Shown here piece after piece: positions 29,863-38,646 of a stretch of DNA of 64,000 nucleotides. The stretch is from Chitinimonas_A lacunae (GTDB lineage: Bacteria; Pseudomonadota; Gammaproteobacteria; Burkholderiales; Chitinimonadaceae). Each line of letters begins with the position of its first letter. The stretch's first letter is position 1. A program made the position numbers and the translations under genes. The notes under the pieces are model-generated. The model did no database searches, was not told where the DNA came from, and saw only the letters and a program-made list of their open reading frames with translations. The stretch lies in assembly GCF_042650885.1 (NCBI RefSeq), contig NZ_JBHSBU010000001.1, forward strand, positions 2,542,001 to 2,606,000. The letters are read 5' to 3'.

Positions 29863-30238
29863 CTAATCCACACAGAATTCACTGAGTCGCTGTACGACCT
29901 TTCCATTAATAAACAGAATAATTCGACGTCGATAGCTATGATCACCCGGGCTTTTACTATCGGCCCAACCGTACTGATCTCCCTCGTCTTTGAATCTTGC
30001 CAACGGCTCTCCAAGCAAGGCAAGTACTTGCTGCTCTGAGAACCCATTTTTCCACCTGAATAAAAGAAGCCTCGGAGTATTTTGACGAATACAATGTATC
30101 CTCTTTGTAGACATGAGAGGATATGTATCCTAGCCAACCATCAAGCGAGAAAACCTCAAACATTGCAGCGCTGAAGAACAGCCCGCAACTCACTCCCAGA
30201 CCAAAGCACAAGAAATTCTTATTTTTCGTTTCTTGCAT
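29863..30238 (-). pseudogene. Small membrane-anchored protein gene split by a one-base frameshift
   Basis: The minus strand has a good start at ATG 30238 (GGAGGAGC upstream). It opens MQETKNKNFLCFGLGVSCG with a hydrophobic anchor and continues to ASFIQVE, then runs out of frame at a run of five A's (about 30048-30052). Reading with one A fewer gives a continuous protein that proceeds NGFSEQQVLALLGEP, LARFKDEGDQYGW, RRRIILFINGKVV and stops at 29863. That second half looks like the SmpA/OmlA-type small lipoprotein-like fold (QQVLALLGEP...W.Y...I.F..GKV). Either a real frameshift mutation or an assembly/sequencing error in the homopolymer. Length about 124 residues if repaired. Family assignment is tentative. 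Confidence 0.65.
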
Positions 30239-30600
30239 TCCCTGCAGCTCCTCCAACCCAATAAAATTGAGGCTTGCGCAGAACATTTATCAGGACCAAA
30301 GAAAAACATCCATCAATTATCTGCACGAAATGCATTCTTGATTGCATTTTCACCTGAGGAAATCAAAAATCATCCCACCCACTATTTTTGCCATAAGCTC
30401 TTGCATCGCCACCTAATAAATTTTCCGAATATTCTCATTACAGCAGCTTCTAGCAAGACACTTATCTCACTTGCCAAGCCGCATAGAAGCTGGGCTTGCG
30501 GTGCAAAGGAGCAAGGTGTCCTCTCCTGCCCGCAGGACGCAAAGTGCTGCATGGATTAGGGTAAACTCAGCCGCCTATCGGCCACCCTTGGTGAAAAGCC
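30239..30600. other. AT-rich intergenic region upstream of metX
   Basis: About 360 bases, clearly AT-richer than average until about 30480. It must contain the metX promoter; TAAACT at 30561 is a possible -10. I looked for a SAM- or SAH-type riboswitch upstream of metX and saw no convincing conserved core. Short plus-strand open frames here lack any protein-like features. Confidence 0.4.
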
Positions 30601-31743
30601 ATGCACGATCCCACCTCCGTCGGCCTGGTCCGCGCGCAGCGTGCCGAATTCGATCAACCGTTGACGCTGCAAAGCGGCGCAGTCCTGCCGAGCTATGAAC
30701 TGGTCTACGAGACCTACGGTACGCTCAACGCCGAGCGCAGCAATGCCGTACTGATCTGCCATGCCCTGTCGGGCAACCATCATGTCGCCGGGCGCTATAG
30801 CCCCGAAGATAAATATCCGGGCTGGTGGGACAATATGGTCGGCCCCGGCAAACCCATCGACACCAACCGCTTCTTCGTGGTCGGCGTCAATAATCTGGGC
30901 GGCTGCCATGGCTCGACCGGGCCATCCTCGCTTGAACCGGGGCGCAATGAAGCGTGGGGATCGCGTTTCCCGGTGGTGGTGGTCAACGACTGGGTCCATG
31001 CCCAGGCCCAACTGGCCGACCGGCTTGGCATCGACTGCTGGGCGGCGGTGATCGGCGGCAGTCTGGGCGGGATGCAGGCGCTGCGCTGGAGTGTCACCTT
31101 TCCCGAGCGGCTGCGTCATTGTCTGGTGATCGCCTCGGCCCCCAAGCTGTCGGCTCAGAACATCGCCTTTAACGATGTGGCGCGCAATGCCATTCTGACC
31201 GACCCCGACTTTCATGGCGGCGACTACTACCGCCATGGCGTTACCCCCAAACGCGGCTTGCGGCTGGCGCGGATGCTGGGGCATATCACCTATCTGTCCG
31301 ATGCGGGGCTGGGCGGCAAATTCGGTCGTCAGCTCAAGAACGACGGCTATCGCTTTGGCTACGATGTCGAATTCGAGATCGAATCGTATCTGCGCTACCA
31401 GGGCGACCGATTCGCCGATGTGTTCGACGCCAATACCTATCTGCTGATGACCCGGGCGCTCGATTATTTCGATCCGGCGCGCCATTTCGACGGCAGTCTG
31501 GCCCAGGCGCTGTCGGCCACCTCGGCGCGGTTTCTGGTGGTCAGCTTCACCACCGACTGGCGTTTCTCGCCCGAGCGCTCGAAAGAGATCGTCAAGGCCC
31601 TGCTCGATGGCCGGAAATCGGTCTGCTATGCCGAAATCGACTCGCAGCACGGTCACGACGCCTTCCTGATGACCGACCCCGCCTATATGCGCCTGATGCA
31701 CGCCTATCTCAACCGCGTGGCCGACGAGGTAAATCCGCGATGA
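30601..31743 (+). CDS. metX: Homoserine O-acyltransferase (MetX)
   Basis: Activates L-homoserine with acetyl- or succinyl-CoA, the first step of methionine synthesis. The 380-residue alpha/beta-hydrolase-fold enzyme has the nucleophile elbow GGSLGG with Ser154, Asp319 (TTDWRFSP) and His352 (HGHDAFL) as triad; YETYGTLNAERSNAVLICHALSGNHH and NNLGGCHGSTGPSS form the oxyanion and homoserine-binding region. Many proteobacterial MetX enzymes use succinyl-CoA; this cannot be decided by eye. The metW gene overlaps its stop by ATGA. Confidence 0.95.
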   Translation: MHDPTSVGLVRAQRAEFDQPLTLQSGAVLPSYELVYETYGTLNAERSNAVLICHALSGNHHVAGRYSPEDKYPGWWDNMVGPGKPIDTNRFFVVGVNNLGGCHGSTGPSSLEPGRNEAWGSRFPVVVVNDWVHAQAQLADRLGIDCWAAVIGGSLGGMQALRWSVTFPERLRHCLVIASAPKLSAQNIAFNDVARNAILTDPDFHGGDYYRHGVTPKRGLRLARMLGHITYLSDAGLGGKFGRQLKNDGYRFGYDVEFEIESYLRYQGDRFADVFDANTYLLMTRALDYFDPARHFDGSLAQALSATSARFLVVSFTTDWRFSPERSKEIVKALLDGRKSVCYAEIDSQHGHDAFLMTDPAYMRLMHAYLNRVADEVNPR

Positions 31744-32336
31744 ACCCGACCGAATTGCGTCCCGACCTGGCGCGGATTGCCGCCTGGATCGCCCCGGAAA
31801 GCCGGGTGCTCGACCTCGGCTGCGGCGAAGGCGAATTGTTGGCCTGGCTGCGCGACCATAAGCGCGTGGCCGGTTATGGCGTCGAGATCGATATGGATGG
31901 CGTGATCGCCTGTGCCGGTCGCGGCGTCAATGTGATCCAGCGCGACCTTGAATCGGGCCTGGCCGGTTTCGAGCCCGACTCCTTCGATTATGTGGTGCTG
32001 TCGCTGACCATCCAGGCCATGCACCGGGTCGAGCTGATCATCGACGAAATGCTGCGGGTCGGCCGCACCGGCATCGTCACCTTCCCCAACTTCGGCTACT
32101 GGGAAAACCGCTGGCAACTGCTGCGCGGGCGCATGCCGGTCTCGGAAACCCTGCCCTACCAGTGGTACGACACGCCCAATATCCACCTCTGCACCGTGCG
32201 CGATTTCGAGCACTTCCTCGATCAGCGCGGCGCCCGCCTGACCGGCCAGACCGTGCTCCATCGCGGTCAGCGCGTCGAATGGCTGCCCAATCTGCTCGGC
32301 AGTCTGGCACTAGTACGCTTTGAACGGACCCGTTGA
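31740..32336 (+). CDS. metW: Methionine biosynthesis protein MetW
   Basis: A 198-residue SAM-dependent methyltransferase-fold protein: VLDLGCGEGELLAWL (motif I), DSFDYVVLSLTIQAMHRVELIIDEMLRVG, IVTFPNFGYWENRWQLLRGRMP and the conserved YQWYDTPNIHLCTVRDFEHFL. MetW works with MetX and is thought to enhance acyltransferase activity. Coupled to metX by a four-base overlap. The gap to the next gene (149 bases) carries the leader of the first GRDP-like gene. Confidence 0.95.
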   Translation: MNPTELRPDLARIAAWIAPESRVLDLGCGEGELLAWLRDHKRVAGYGVEIDMDGVIACAGRGVNVIQRDLESGLAGFEPDSFDYVVLSLTIQAMHRVELIIDEMLRVGRTGIVTFPNFGYWENRWQLLRGRMPVSETLPYQWYDTPNIHLCTVRDFEHFLDQRGARLTGQTVLHRGQRVEWLPNLLGSLALVRFERTR

Positions 32337-32352
32337 GGCGGATACACTCACC

Positions 32353-33432
32353 GTCATATTCCTGAAACATTCCAGTCACATCATCAGCCGCGCAGCACCT
32401 AGCATCGCTCAAGCAGATTATTTTAATAATGTGCGCTGACGACTGCCTTGCGATGCCGGTCTCAGGCACTATGCTTGGAGAACTATGAGCACAGCATTTT
32501 TCCTGATTCCGGCCGGCATCGCGACAGTCATCGTGATGCTGATCCTGGCCTACCGGCGCAAACAGCGGCTGCGGCAAGCCTATATCGAAGACGCCCCGCT
32601 ACCCAAGGGGCTGATCGAGCGGGTCAAGCCTAAGCATCCCCATCTGACCAACGCGCAGTGGTCGCAGGTCGAAGCGGGACTGCGCCAATTCTTCCGCCTC
32701 AATCTGCACTCGAACTTCGAACTGGTGGCGATGCCGTCCCAGGTGGTGGACGACCTGTGGCACGAGTTCATCCTCTACACCCGCAACTATCAGGAATTCT
32801 GTCGTCGGGCACTGGGCCGCTTCCTCCATCACACCCCGGCCGTCGCGATGGAAAACGCCGGCACGCAGCGCAAGGCTCTGCACCGGGCCTGGCTGCTGGC
32901 CTGCGCCGATGAAAAGATCAATCCGAAAAAGCCCTCGCGCCTGCCCAAGCTGTTCGCGCTCGATGCCAGCCTCGCCATCGTCGGTGGCTTCGTCTACCTG
33001 CCCGACTGCCAGGCCGCCCAGGCCGCCGGACAGAGCGGCGTCCACTGCGGCAGCGCTCTCGGCAGTTGCAGCAGCGGCGGTGATGGAGATGGCGATGGAG
33101 GGGGTGATGGCGATGGAGGTGGGGACAGCAGCGGTTGCGGTGGCGGCGGCTGCGGAGGTGGCGACTGAACGCCGCTCAATCCTGCCCCCTGCCTGCTGTA
33201 CCGTCGCCAGCCTCCTCTTGCTGACCGCTTCCTCCAACGGGTTTTCGCCCGTTTTTCCGCTTGCGCCCTCGCGCCAAAAAAACTCCTCGTTGAGGCTGCT
33301 CTGTCATTTGGCTGAAACATTCCCGTCACATGATAGGCCGCGCAACACCCGCATCGCTTCAGCAAAAATCCTTTAAAAACATCGCTGAAGACCGCCTGGC
33401 GATGCCGGTCTCCGGCTCAGGAGATAAACAAG
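32353..33432 (+). repeat. Tandem duplication of a gene plus its leader (first leader and gene, second leader)
   Basis: The leader of the first GRDP-like gene (32353-32484) and that of the second (33303-33432) share long blocks: TGAAACATTCC(A/C)GTCACAT, GCCGCGCA(G/A)CACC, GCATCGCT, and GCGATGCCGGTCTC close to the start codon. The coding parts are also strongly similar, so a unit of about 950 bases was duplicated in tandem including its regulatory leader, after which the two copies diverged. Confidence 0.85.
32485..33168 (+). CDS. GRDP-like (glycine-rich domain-containing) membrane-anchored protein, copy 1
   Basis: A 227-residue protein with one N-terminal hydrophobic helix (about 4-22) followed by a basic flank. 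The conserved core begins LPKGLIERVKPKHPHLT, carries the signature VVDDLWHEFILYTRNYQEFC (W-H-x-F plus tyrosines) and GRFLHHTPAVAM, and ends LPKLFALDASLAIVGGFVY. This matches the GRDP-like domain whose VD-x-WH motif is shared with plant glycine-rich domain proteins. The C-terminal 40 residues are almost only Gly, Asp, Ser and Cys (GCGGGGCGGGD). Two Cys-containing segments before the tail may bind metal. Function unknown. TTGGAGA precedes the ATG. Confidence 0.8.
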   Translation: MSTAFFLIPAGIATVIVMLILAYRRKQRLRQAYIEDAPLPKGLIERVKPKHPHLTNAQWSQVEAGLRQFFRLNLHSNFELVAMPSQVVDDLWHEFILYTRNYQEFCRRALGRFLHHTPAVAMENAGTQRKALHRAWLLACADEKINPKKPSRLPKLFALDASLAIVGGFVYLPDCQAAQAAGQSGVHCGSALGSCSSGGDGDGDGGGDGDGGGDSSGCGGGGCGGGD

Positions 33433-34059
33433 ATGAGTATCTGGATCGTGGGTGGCATGTTCTTCGGGGCAATCGCCGTGTCCTACCTTGCCCTACGCGT
33501 CGAGCAACGTCGGCGCCAATATCTGGCCAGCGCGCCCTTGCCCAAAGGGCTGATCGAGCGAGTCAAGCCCAAACACCCCCATCTGACCGCCGCACAGTGG
33601 CACGATGTCGAAGCGGGGCTGCGTCAGTTCTTCCTGTTCAACCTGCAGGCCAAGGGGCATCTGGTGGCGATGCCGTCCCAGGTGGTGGACGACCTGTGGC
33701 ACGAATTCATCCTCTACACCCGCAACTACCAGGAATTCTGCCGCCAGGGCTTCGGGCGCCTGCTCCACCACACACCGGCCGTGGCGATGACCCATGACGA
33801 CCAGCAACGCCACGGACTGCGCCGGGCCTGGTATCTGTCCTGTGCCTACGAAGGCATCGACCCGAAGCAGCCCTCACGCCTGCCCAAGCTGTTCGCGCTC
33901 GACGCGAGCCTCGCCATCGTCGGCGGCTTCGTCTACCAGCCCGACTGCCAGGCCGCCGGACAAAGCGGCGTCTACTGCGGCAGCGACCTCAGCAGTTGCA
34001 GCGGCGGCTGCGGTGGTGATGGCGGCGATGGTTGCGGCGGTGGCTGCGGCGGCGACTGA
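33433..34059 (+). CDS. GRDP-like membrane-anchored protein, copy 2
   Basis: A 208-residue paralogue of the upstream gene with the same layout: N-terminal helix (residues about 3-20), LPKGLIERVKPKHPHLTAAQW, the identical VAMPSQVVDDLWHEFILYTRNYQEFC signature, LLHHTPAVAM, LPKLFALDASLAIVGGFVY and a Gly/Cys-rich tail (GCGGDGGDGCGGGCGGD), shorter than in copy 1. AGGAG lies 9 bases before the ATG. The conserved core is almost unchanged between copies while linker residues differ, suggesting both are functional. Confidence 0.8.
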   Translation: MSIWIVGGMFFGAIAVSYLALRVEQRRRQYLASAPLPKGLIERVKPKHPHLTAAQWHDVEAGLRQFFLFNLQAKGHLVAMPSQVVDDLWHEFILYTRNYQEFCRQGFGRLLHHTPAVAMTHDDQQRHGLRRAWYLSCAYEGIDPKQPSRLPKLFALDASLAIVGGFVYQPDCQAAGQSGVYCGSDLSSCSGGCGGDGGDGCGGGCGGD

Positions 34060-34230
34060 GCCCTGCCAGCCTTTCCCCGACCTCCCCCCTCTCCTCCCTC
34101 ACTCCCCAACCCACCCGGGTTGTTCGTCATTTTCCCCCGCCTCACCGCCCGCTCCACCACGGCCCCAAGCCAAACCCCGGCCCCGCCGTCCATGCCATAC
34201 TGCGTGCTTTCGCCGCTGTGCCCGCCTGTT

Positions 34231-34845
34231 ATGGATGCTTCGTTCGCTGCCCGACTCCCTGCCCTGATCGACCGTCTGGCCACCGATGGCTGGTTTGTCT
34301 GCCCCGATTTCCTCGACGCTACCACCGTCGCCGCCTTGCAAGCGGAAGGCCGGCAACGGCTTGAGGCCGGAGAATTCCACCGAGCCAGCGTCGGCCGTGC
34401 GACGGGCGCGTCGATCCGCGACCAGATACGCGGCGACTCGGTACTATGGCTCGACCCCGCGCAGGCCACTTCCCCCGAACAGGTTTATTGGCAGCAGATC
34501 GAGCTGTTGCGTCAGACCATCAACCGCGAGCTGTATCTGGGCGTTGCCGACGGTGAATACCATTACGCCCACTATCCGGTCGGTACGTTCTACAAGCGCC
34601 ATCTCGACCGCTTCCGCGACGACGATGCGCGGGTGGTGTCTTGCGTGTGCTACCTCAATCAGGCCTGGCAGGAGACGGAAGGCGGCCAGCTCAGAATGCA
34701 GCTCGACGACGGCCGTGAAGTCGATATCGCACCTCAGGGCGGCAATCTGGTCTGTTTTCTGTCCGACCGTTTCCCCCATGAAGTGCTGCCGGCGACGCGG
34801 GAGCGTTGGTCGATCACCGGGTGGATGCGGCGGCGGACGGGATAA
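34231..34845 (+). CDS. 2OG-Fe(II) oxygenase, prolyl-4-hydroxylase-like
   Basis: A 204-residue jelly-roll dioxygenase. The iron ligands are visible: His124 and Asp126 in YKRHLDRFRD and His183 in DRFPHEVLPA; Arg192 (ERWSITGWMRR) should bind 2-oxoglutarate. The fold and the SCVCYLNQAWQETEGGQLRM strand match the SM-20/EGL-9-like prolyl hydroxylase family. In bacteria such enzymes modify ribosomal proteins or elongation factors, but the target here is unknown. The start at ATG 34231 avoids a low-complexity Pro-rich upstream stretch. Confidence 0.88.
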   Translation: MDASFAARLPALIDRLATDGWFVCPDFLDATTVAALQAEGRQRLEAGEFHRASVGRATGASIRDQIRGDSVLWLDPAQATSPEQVYWQQIELLRQTINRELYLGVADGEYHYAHYPVGTFYKRHLDRFRDDDARVVSCVCYLNQAWQETEGGQLRMQLDDGREVDIAPQGGNLVCFLSDRFPHEVLPATRERWSITGWMRRRTG

Positions 34846-34929
34846 GCAGGTGGACCGCTAATGGAAAGTTTTAGGAAAATTGTTTGCAAGTATTCAATTG
34901 GGTTGGAGGCGTAAATAAATATCTTCAAC

Positions 34930-34956
34930 AAAAATGCCCGGATAAACCGGGCATTG
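34930..34956 (-). terminator. Rho-independent terminator of the YqhA-like gene
   Basis: Stem AATGCCCGG / CCGGGCATT with a short loop and a TTTTGTTG tail on the minus strand, 23 bases past the stop codon. Confidence 0.85.
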
Positions 34957-34978
34957 TTCTCTTTATCCAGCCCACCAC

Positions 34979-35506
34979 TCAATGGCCAGGCTTGGCCACC
35001 GGTTTGGCGCTGATCAATCGGTCGGTGAAGGCCATGGCCACCGCCGAGATCAGGAATACGCAGTGGATGATCACCTGCCACATCAGGGCCTGATAGTTGG
35101 TCTCGCTCGACGCGCCGATAAAGCTCTTCAGCAGGTGCACCGAGGAAATCCCGATCAAGGCCATACTGAGCTTGACCTTGAGCACCCCGGCATCGACATG
35201 GGCGAGCCAATCGGGGCGGTCGCGGTGGCTCTTGGCGATTTCGAGCCGCGACACGAAGGTCTCGTAGCCGCCCACCACCACCATGATCAGCAGATTGGAA
35301 ATCATCACCACATCGATCATGCCCAGCACCGTCAGCATGATCTTCACTTCATTGGGTCGGGCAGCGTCATGGAGCAGATGAACCAGTTCGAGGAAGAACT
35401 GGTAGACATACACCCCCTGCGCCACCACCAGCCCGACATAGAGCGGGGCCTGCAGCCAGCGGCTCCAGAAGATAAAGGATTCCAATCCGTTCACGATGGG
35501 TTTCAT
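34979..35506 (-). CDS. yqhA: UPF0114 (YqhA/TIGR00645) inner-membrane protein
   Basis: A 175-residue polytopic protein with four hydrophobic helices (about 20-40, 57-80, 107-128, 138-160). The family signature ESFIFWSRWLQAPLYVGLV and LIMVVVGGYETFVSRL, plus KVKLSMALIGISSVHLLKSF, match the UPF0114 pattern seen in YqhA. Function is unknown. Lies downstream of the patatin gene, with a terminator between them, so it probably has its own promoter. Confidence 0.92.
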   Translation of the reverse strand: MKPIVNGLESFIFWSRWLQAPLYVGLVVAQGVYVYQFFLELVHLLHDAARPNEVKIMLTVLGMIDVVMISNLLIMVVVGGYETFVSRLEIAKSHRDRPDWLAHVDAGVLKVKLSMALIGISSVHLLKSFIGASSETNYQALMWQVIIHCVFLISAVAMAFTDRLISAKPVAKPGH

Positions 35507-35535
35507 AGGGTCTCCGCCACTTTAGAGAATAAAAA

Positions 35536-35563
35536 TCGAAGGCGCCGGACCAGGCCCGGCGCC
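35536..35563 (-). terminator. Rho-independent terminator of the patatin lipoprotein gene
   Basis: Stem GGCGCCGG(G/A)CC / GGTCCGGCGCC followed by TTCGATTTTTA on the minus strand, between the patatin stop codon and the YqhA-like start. Confidence 0.75.
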
Positions 35564-35585
35564 TCCAGGGAAAATTCGGGGGAAA

Positions 35586-36482
35586 TCAGCGATTGGGCTG
35601 CCAGCGGGCGATCTTGTCGCGGATCTGTGGCAAGGCAGCTTGCAGGGCACGTTCGCCTTCAAGGACTGCCGTATGTTTGAGGTCGAAATCGGCCGCACCG
35701 ATCTGGCCGACGCGCGGACGGACCACCACATCGGCCCGGCTCAGCTCCTGCTCACCGAGCTTCTGGCCCATGATGATCACGGTCTGATTGAGAATGGCCG
35801 GAATCCCTTCAGCCTGCCGGCCGTATTGCGCCTTGGCCGAGATATCGACGGCGATCACGATATCGGCGCCCAGCTCACGCGCCGCATCGACCGGCACCGG
35901 ACTCACCACGCCGCCATCGACATAGCGCTTGCCACTGATCACCACCGGCTGGAATACGCCCGGAATGCTGCACGAGGCACGCACTGCCTGGCCCACATTC
36001 CCACGCGAGAAGGCCACCCGACGGCCGGTGTCGAGTTCGGTGGCGACGGCGGCAAACGGCCGGTTCAGCTTCTCGAACGGCCGGTTGCCGACCAGCTTGT
36101 TGACGAAGTCCTGCAATTTTTCGCCTTTGACCAGACCGCCACCGCCAAAGGCCAGATCGCGCAATTCAGCCTGATCGAGCGAAAAAGAGCGTTCCTGCAA
36201 GGCAAAACCGTTCATCCCGCTGGCGTAGAGCGCCGCCACCACACTGCCGGCACTGGTACCCGTCACCACATCGGGCACGATGCCCTGGGCTTCCAACGCC
36301 TTGATCACGCCAATATGGGCAAACCCCTTGGCAGCCCCACCGCCGAGCGCCAGACCAATACGCGGTTTGGCTACCGGCTTGACGACCGGCAAGGCCGGTT
36401 GGACCGCCACCGGCGGCTGGGTAGTGGAAGTACAGGCAGCCAGCGATAGCGCGGCGCCGAGCAGAAACAGGCGACGGTTCAT
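35586..36482 (-). CDS. Patatin-like phospholipase, lipoprotein (RssA-type)
   Basis: A 298-residue lipoprotein: signal peptide with lipobox LAAC, lipidated Cys17. The patatin domain begins PRIGLALGGGAAKGFAHIGVI (the oxyanion glycines), with nucleophile Ser77 in VTGTSAGS and catalytic Asp189 in YVDGGVVSP. It hydrolyses phospholipid or lysophospholipid acyl esters, anchored at the periplasmic face of a membrane. The upstream in-frame ATG at 36605 would hide the signal peptide and was not used. A GATCGG-rich region precedes the start; no operon partner. Confidence 0.92.
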   Translation of the reverse strand: MNRRLFLLGAALSLAACTSTTQPPVAVQPALPVVKPVAKPRIGLALGGGAAKGFAHIGVIKALEAQGIVPDVVTGTSAGSVVAALYASGMNGFALQERSFSLDQAELRDLAFGGGGLVKGEKLQDFVNKLVGNRPFEKLNRPFAAVATELDTGRRVAFSRGNVGQAVRASCSIPGVFQPVVISGKRYVDGGVVSPVPVDAARELGADIVIAVDISAKAQYGRQAEGIPAILNQTVIIMGQKLGEQELSRADVVVRPRVGQIGAADFDLKHTAVLEGERALQAALPQIRDKIARWQPNR

Positions 36483-36762
36483 AAAGGATTCGACAGGAAG
36501 ATCGGCCAAGAAAAACCGGCCCGGCAGTGCCACGCCGGACCAGTCCGCCATGCTAACGCCTGCATCGCGGCCCCGCCAGCAGCAAGCCGCTTCGACCGAA
36601 GACACATGGGTCGGTTCCCAAGGAGACAGATTGGGGAGAGAGTGGAGACAGGTGTTGGCGTTTTTCGATTCTTTTTAAAACTATCTCGCTCTCTGTATTG
36701 CGCTTAGTTTTCCCATTATTTTCATAATGGTCCACAGCCGCTCTGTCCGCCCGCGCCGCGAC

Positions 36763-38598
36763 TCAATCTTCAGGCGGCACGACCTTGAGCACCTCTTCAA
36801 GCGTGGTCGAGCCGTTGGCGATCTTCTGGGCGCCCGACAGACGCAGCGGCTTCAGGCCGTCGCGGATCGCCTGTTCCTTGACCTGGCCCGGCGTGGCCGT
36901 GGTCGAGATCAGGCGGCGCAGTTCGGGCGTGACGGTCAGCATCTCGTAGATGCCGACCCGGCCCAGGTAGCCCGTGGTCCGGCATTCCAGACAACCCTTG
37001 GCACGGTAGCTGCCGCTGGGCACGGCGGCCTTCCACGGCGCCACCAGACTTGCCCATAGGGACTCATCTGGCGTGCCGGGCTGCTTGCAGTGCGGACACA
37101 GCGTCCGCACCAGCCGCTGCGCCATCACCCCCACCAGGGTCGAAGCGATCAGATAGGGGGGCACGCCGATTTCCAGCAGACGGGTGACCGCCGAGGGAGC
37201 GTCGTTGGTGTGCAGGGTGGACAGCACCAGATGGCCCGTGAGCGCTGCCTGGATTGCCATTTCGGCCGTTTCGCGGTCGCGGATTTCCCCGATCATGATG
37301 ATGTCGGGGTCTTGCCGCAGCAGCGTGCGCACGCCTTCGGCAAAGCTCAGTTCGATCTGGCTCTGCACCTGCATCTGGTTGAACGAAGGCTCGATCATTT
37401 CAATCGGGTCTTCGATGGTGCAGACATTGACCTCTTCGGTCGCCAGCTGCTTCAAGGTGGTATAGAGCGTGGTGGTCTTGCCCGACCCGGTCGGACCCGT
37501 CACCAGCACGATCCCGTGCGGCTGCCGCACAAAGCCCTGCCAGCGCCGCTCATCGTCGCCCGAAAAGCCCAGCGCACTGAAATCGCGCACCAGAATGGCC
37601 GGGTCGAAGATCCGCATCACCAGCTTTTCGCCAAAGGCGATCGGCATGGTGGACAGCCGCAGTTCGATCTCGCGGCCATCGGGGGTCTTGGTTTTCAGGC
37701 GACCGTCCTGTGGGCGGCGCTTTTCGGCCAGGTCCATCCGGCCGAGCACCTTGAGCCGGGCCACGATGGCGTTCATCACCGCCGGCGGCACGTGGTAGAC
37801 CGAATGAAGCACCCCGTCGATGCGAAAGCGCACATGGCCGGCTTCGCGGCGCGGTTCGAGATGGATGTCGGAAGCCCGCTGCTCGAAGGCATATTGGAAC
37901 AGCCAATCGACCAGCGAGACGATATGGTGGTCGTTGGCGTCGAGATTGCCGGTGCGCCCGAGCTGGACCAACTGCTCGAAGTTGGCGAACTGATTCTGCG
38001 GCCCGGTCTGCGCCACCGCCTTCTTGACGAAGCGCGACAGGTTGTAGAACTCGGGCAGATAGCGGGCAATATCGCGCGGGTCGGCCACCACCCGGCGAAT
38101 CTCGCGCTTGAGCACCCGGGCCAGTTCGTCTTCCCATTCACGGACAAACGGCTCGGCGGTGGCCAGCGTCACCGAGTGGGCATCGACCGCCACCGGCAAG
38201 ATCGCATAACGGGTGGCATAACCATGCGAGACCACGCCCGATACGGCAGCCACATCGATCTTGAGCGGGTCGATATGCAGATAATCGAGTTTGACCTTGT
38301 CGGCCAGCCAGCGGCCAAGCCAGTCGATATCGAGCAGCACGCCGGGGTCGCGCGCGCTCTGCCAGCCTTGCTGGGCAATCGCCACCAGCGGATGGCCCTT
38401 GCCATGAACCGAGGTTCGCGCAGGGATCAAGAACGCTTCGGCCACGCTGGCCGGGATATGGCCTTCCTCGACCAGGGCATCGACCAGTCCTTTGACCGAC
38501 ATACGCAGGTCGCCATGGCCGCGCACAGGGAAGAACTTCTTGGCTTTGACAGAGCTGGGCACGGGTGCAGTCTCACGGTAGCGAGCGAAAGCCGACAT
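36763..38598 (-). CDS. GspE/PulE-type secretion ATPase, solitary
   Basis: A 611-residue type II secretion / type IV pilus-family hexameric ATPase. The N1 domain (VDALVEEGHIPASVAEAFL) is followed by N2, the ASDIHLEPR Asp box, then Walker A GPTGSGKTTT (about 368-377), a Walker B-like IIMIGEIRDRETAE, and the HTN histidine box STLHTNDAPSAVTRLLE. The zinc-binding CPHC...CLEC cysteines near 525-560 are intact. Its usual partners (gspF, gspG, pilC) are not adjacent, so it either serves a distant apparatus or an as yet unrecognised pilus. It ends 36763 with no clear terminator. Confidence 0.93.
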   Translation of the reverse strand: MSAFARYRETAPVPSSVKAKKFFPVRGHGDLRMSVKGLVDALVEEGHIPASVAEAFLIPARTSVHGKGHPLVAIAQQGWQSARDPGVLLDIDWLGRWLADKVKLDYLHIDPLKIDVAAVSGVVSHGYATRYAILPVAVDAHSVTLATAEPFVREWEDELARVLKREIRRVVADPRDIARYLPEFYNLSRFVKKAVAQTGPQNQFANFEQLVQLGRTGNLDANDHHIVSLVDWLFQYAFEQRASDIHLEPRREAGHVRFRIDGVLHSVYHVPPAVMNAIVARLKVLGRMDLAEKRRPQDGRLKTKTPDGREIELRLSTMPIAFGEKLVMRIFDPAILVRDFSALGFSGDDERRWQGFVRQPHGIVLVTGPTGSGKTTTLYTTLKQLATEEVNVCTIEDPIEMIEPSFNQMQVQSQIELSFAEGVRTLLRQDPDIIMIGEIRDRETAEMAIQAALTGHLVLSTLHTNDAPSAVTRLLEIGVPPYLIASTLVGVMAQRLVRTLCPHCKQPGTPDESLWASLVAPWKAAVPSGSYRAKGCLECRTTGYLGRVGIYEMLTVTPELRRLISTTATPGQVKEQAIRDGLKPLRLSGAQKIANGSTTLEEVLKVVPPED

Positions 38599-38646
38599 TA
38601 AAGCGCGTTTGCCGGGGCTTGTCCTGACGGCTGTTAAGATGCGTGG

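Noticed and set aside
30239..30600. SAM/SAH riboswitch upstream of metX
   Set aside because: Gene context is right, but no conserved riboswitch core could be recognised.
36713..36730. Palindrome CCATTAT-TTTC-ATAATGG as terminator of the GspE-type gene
   Set aside because: The stem is weak and AT-rich and is not followed by a T-run on the minus strand.
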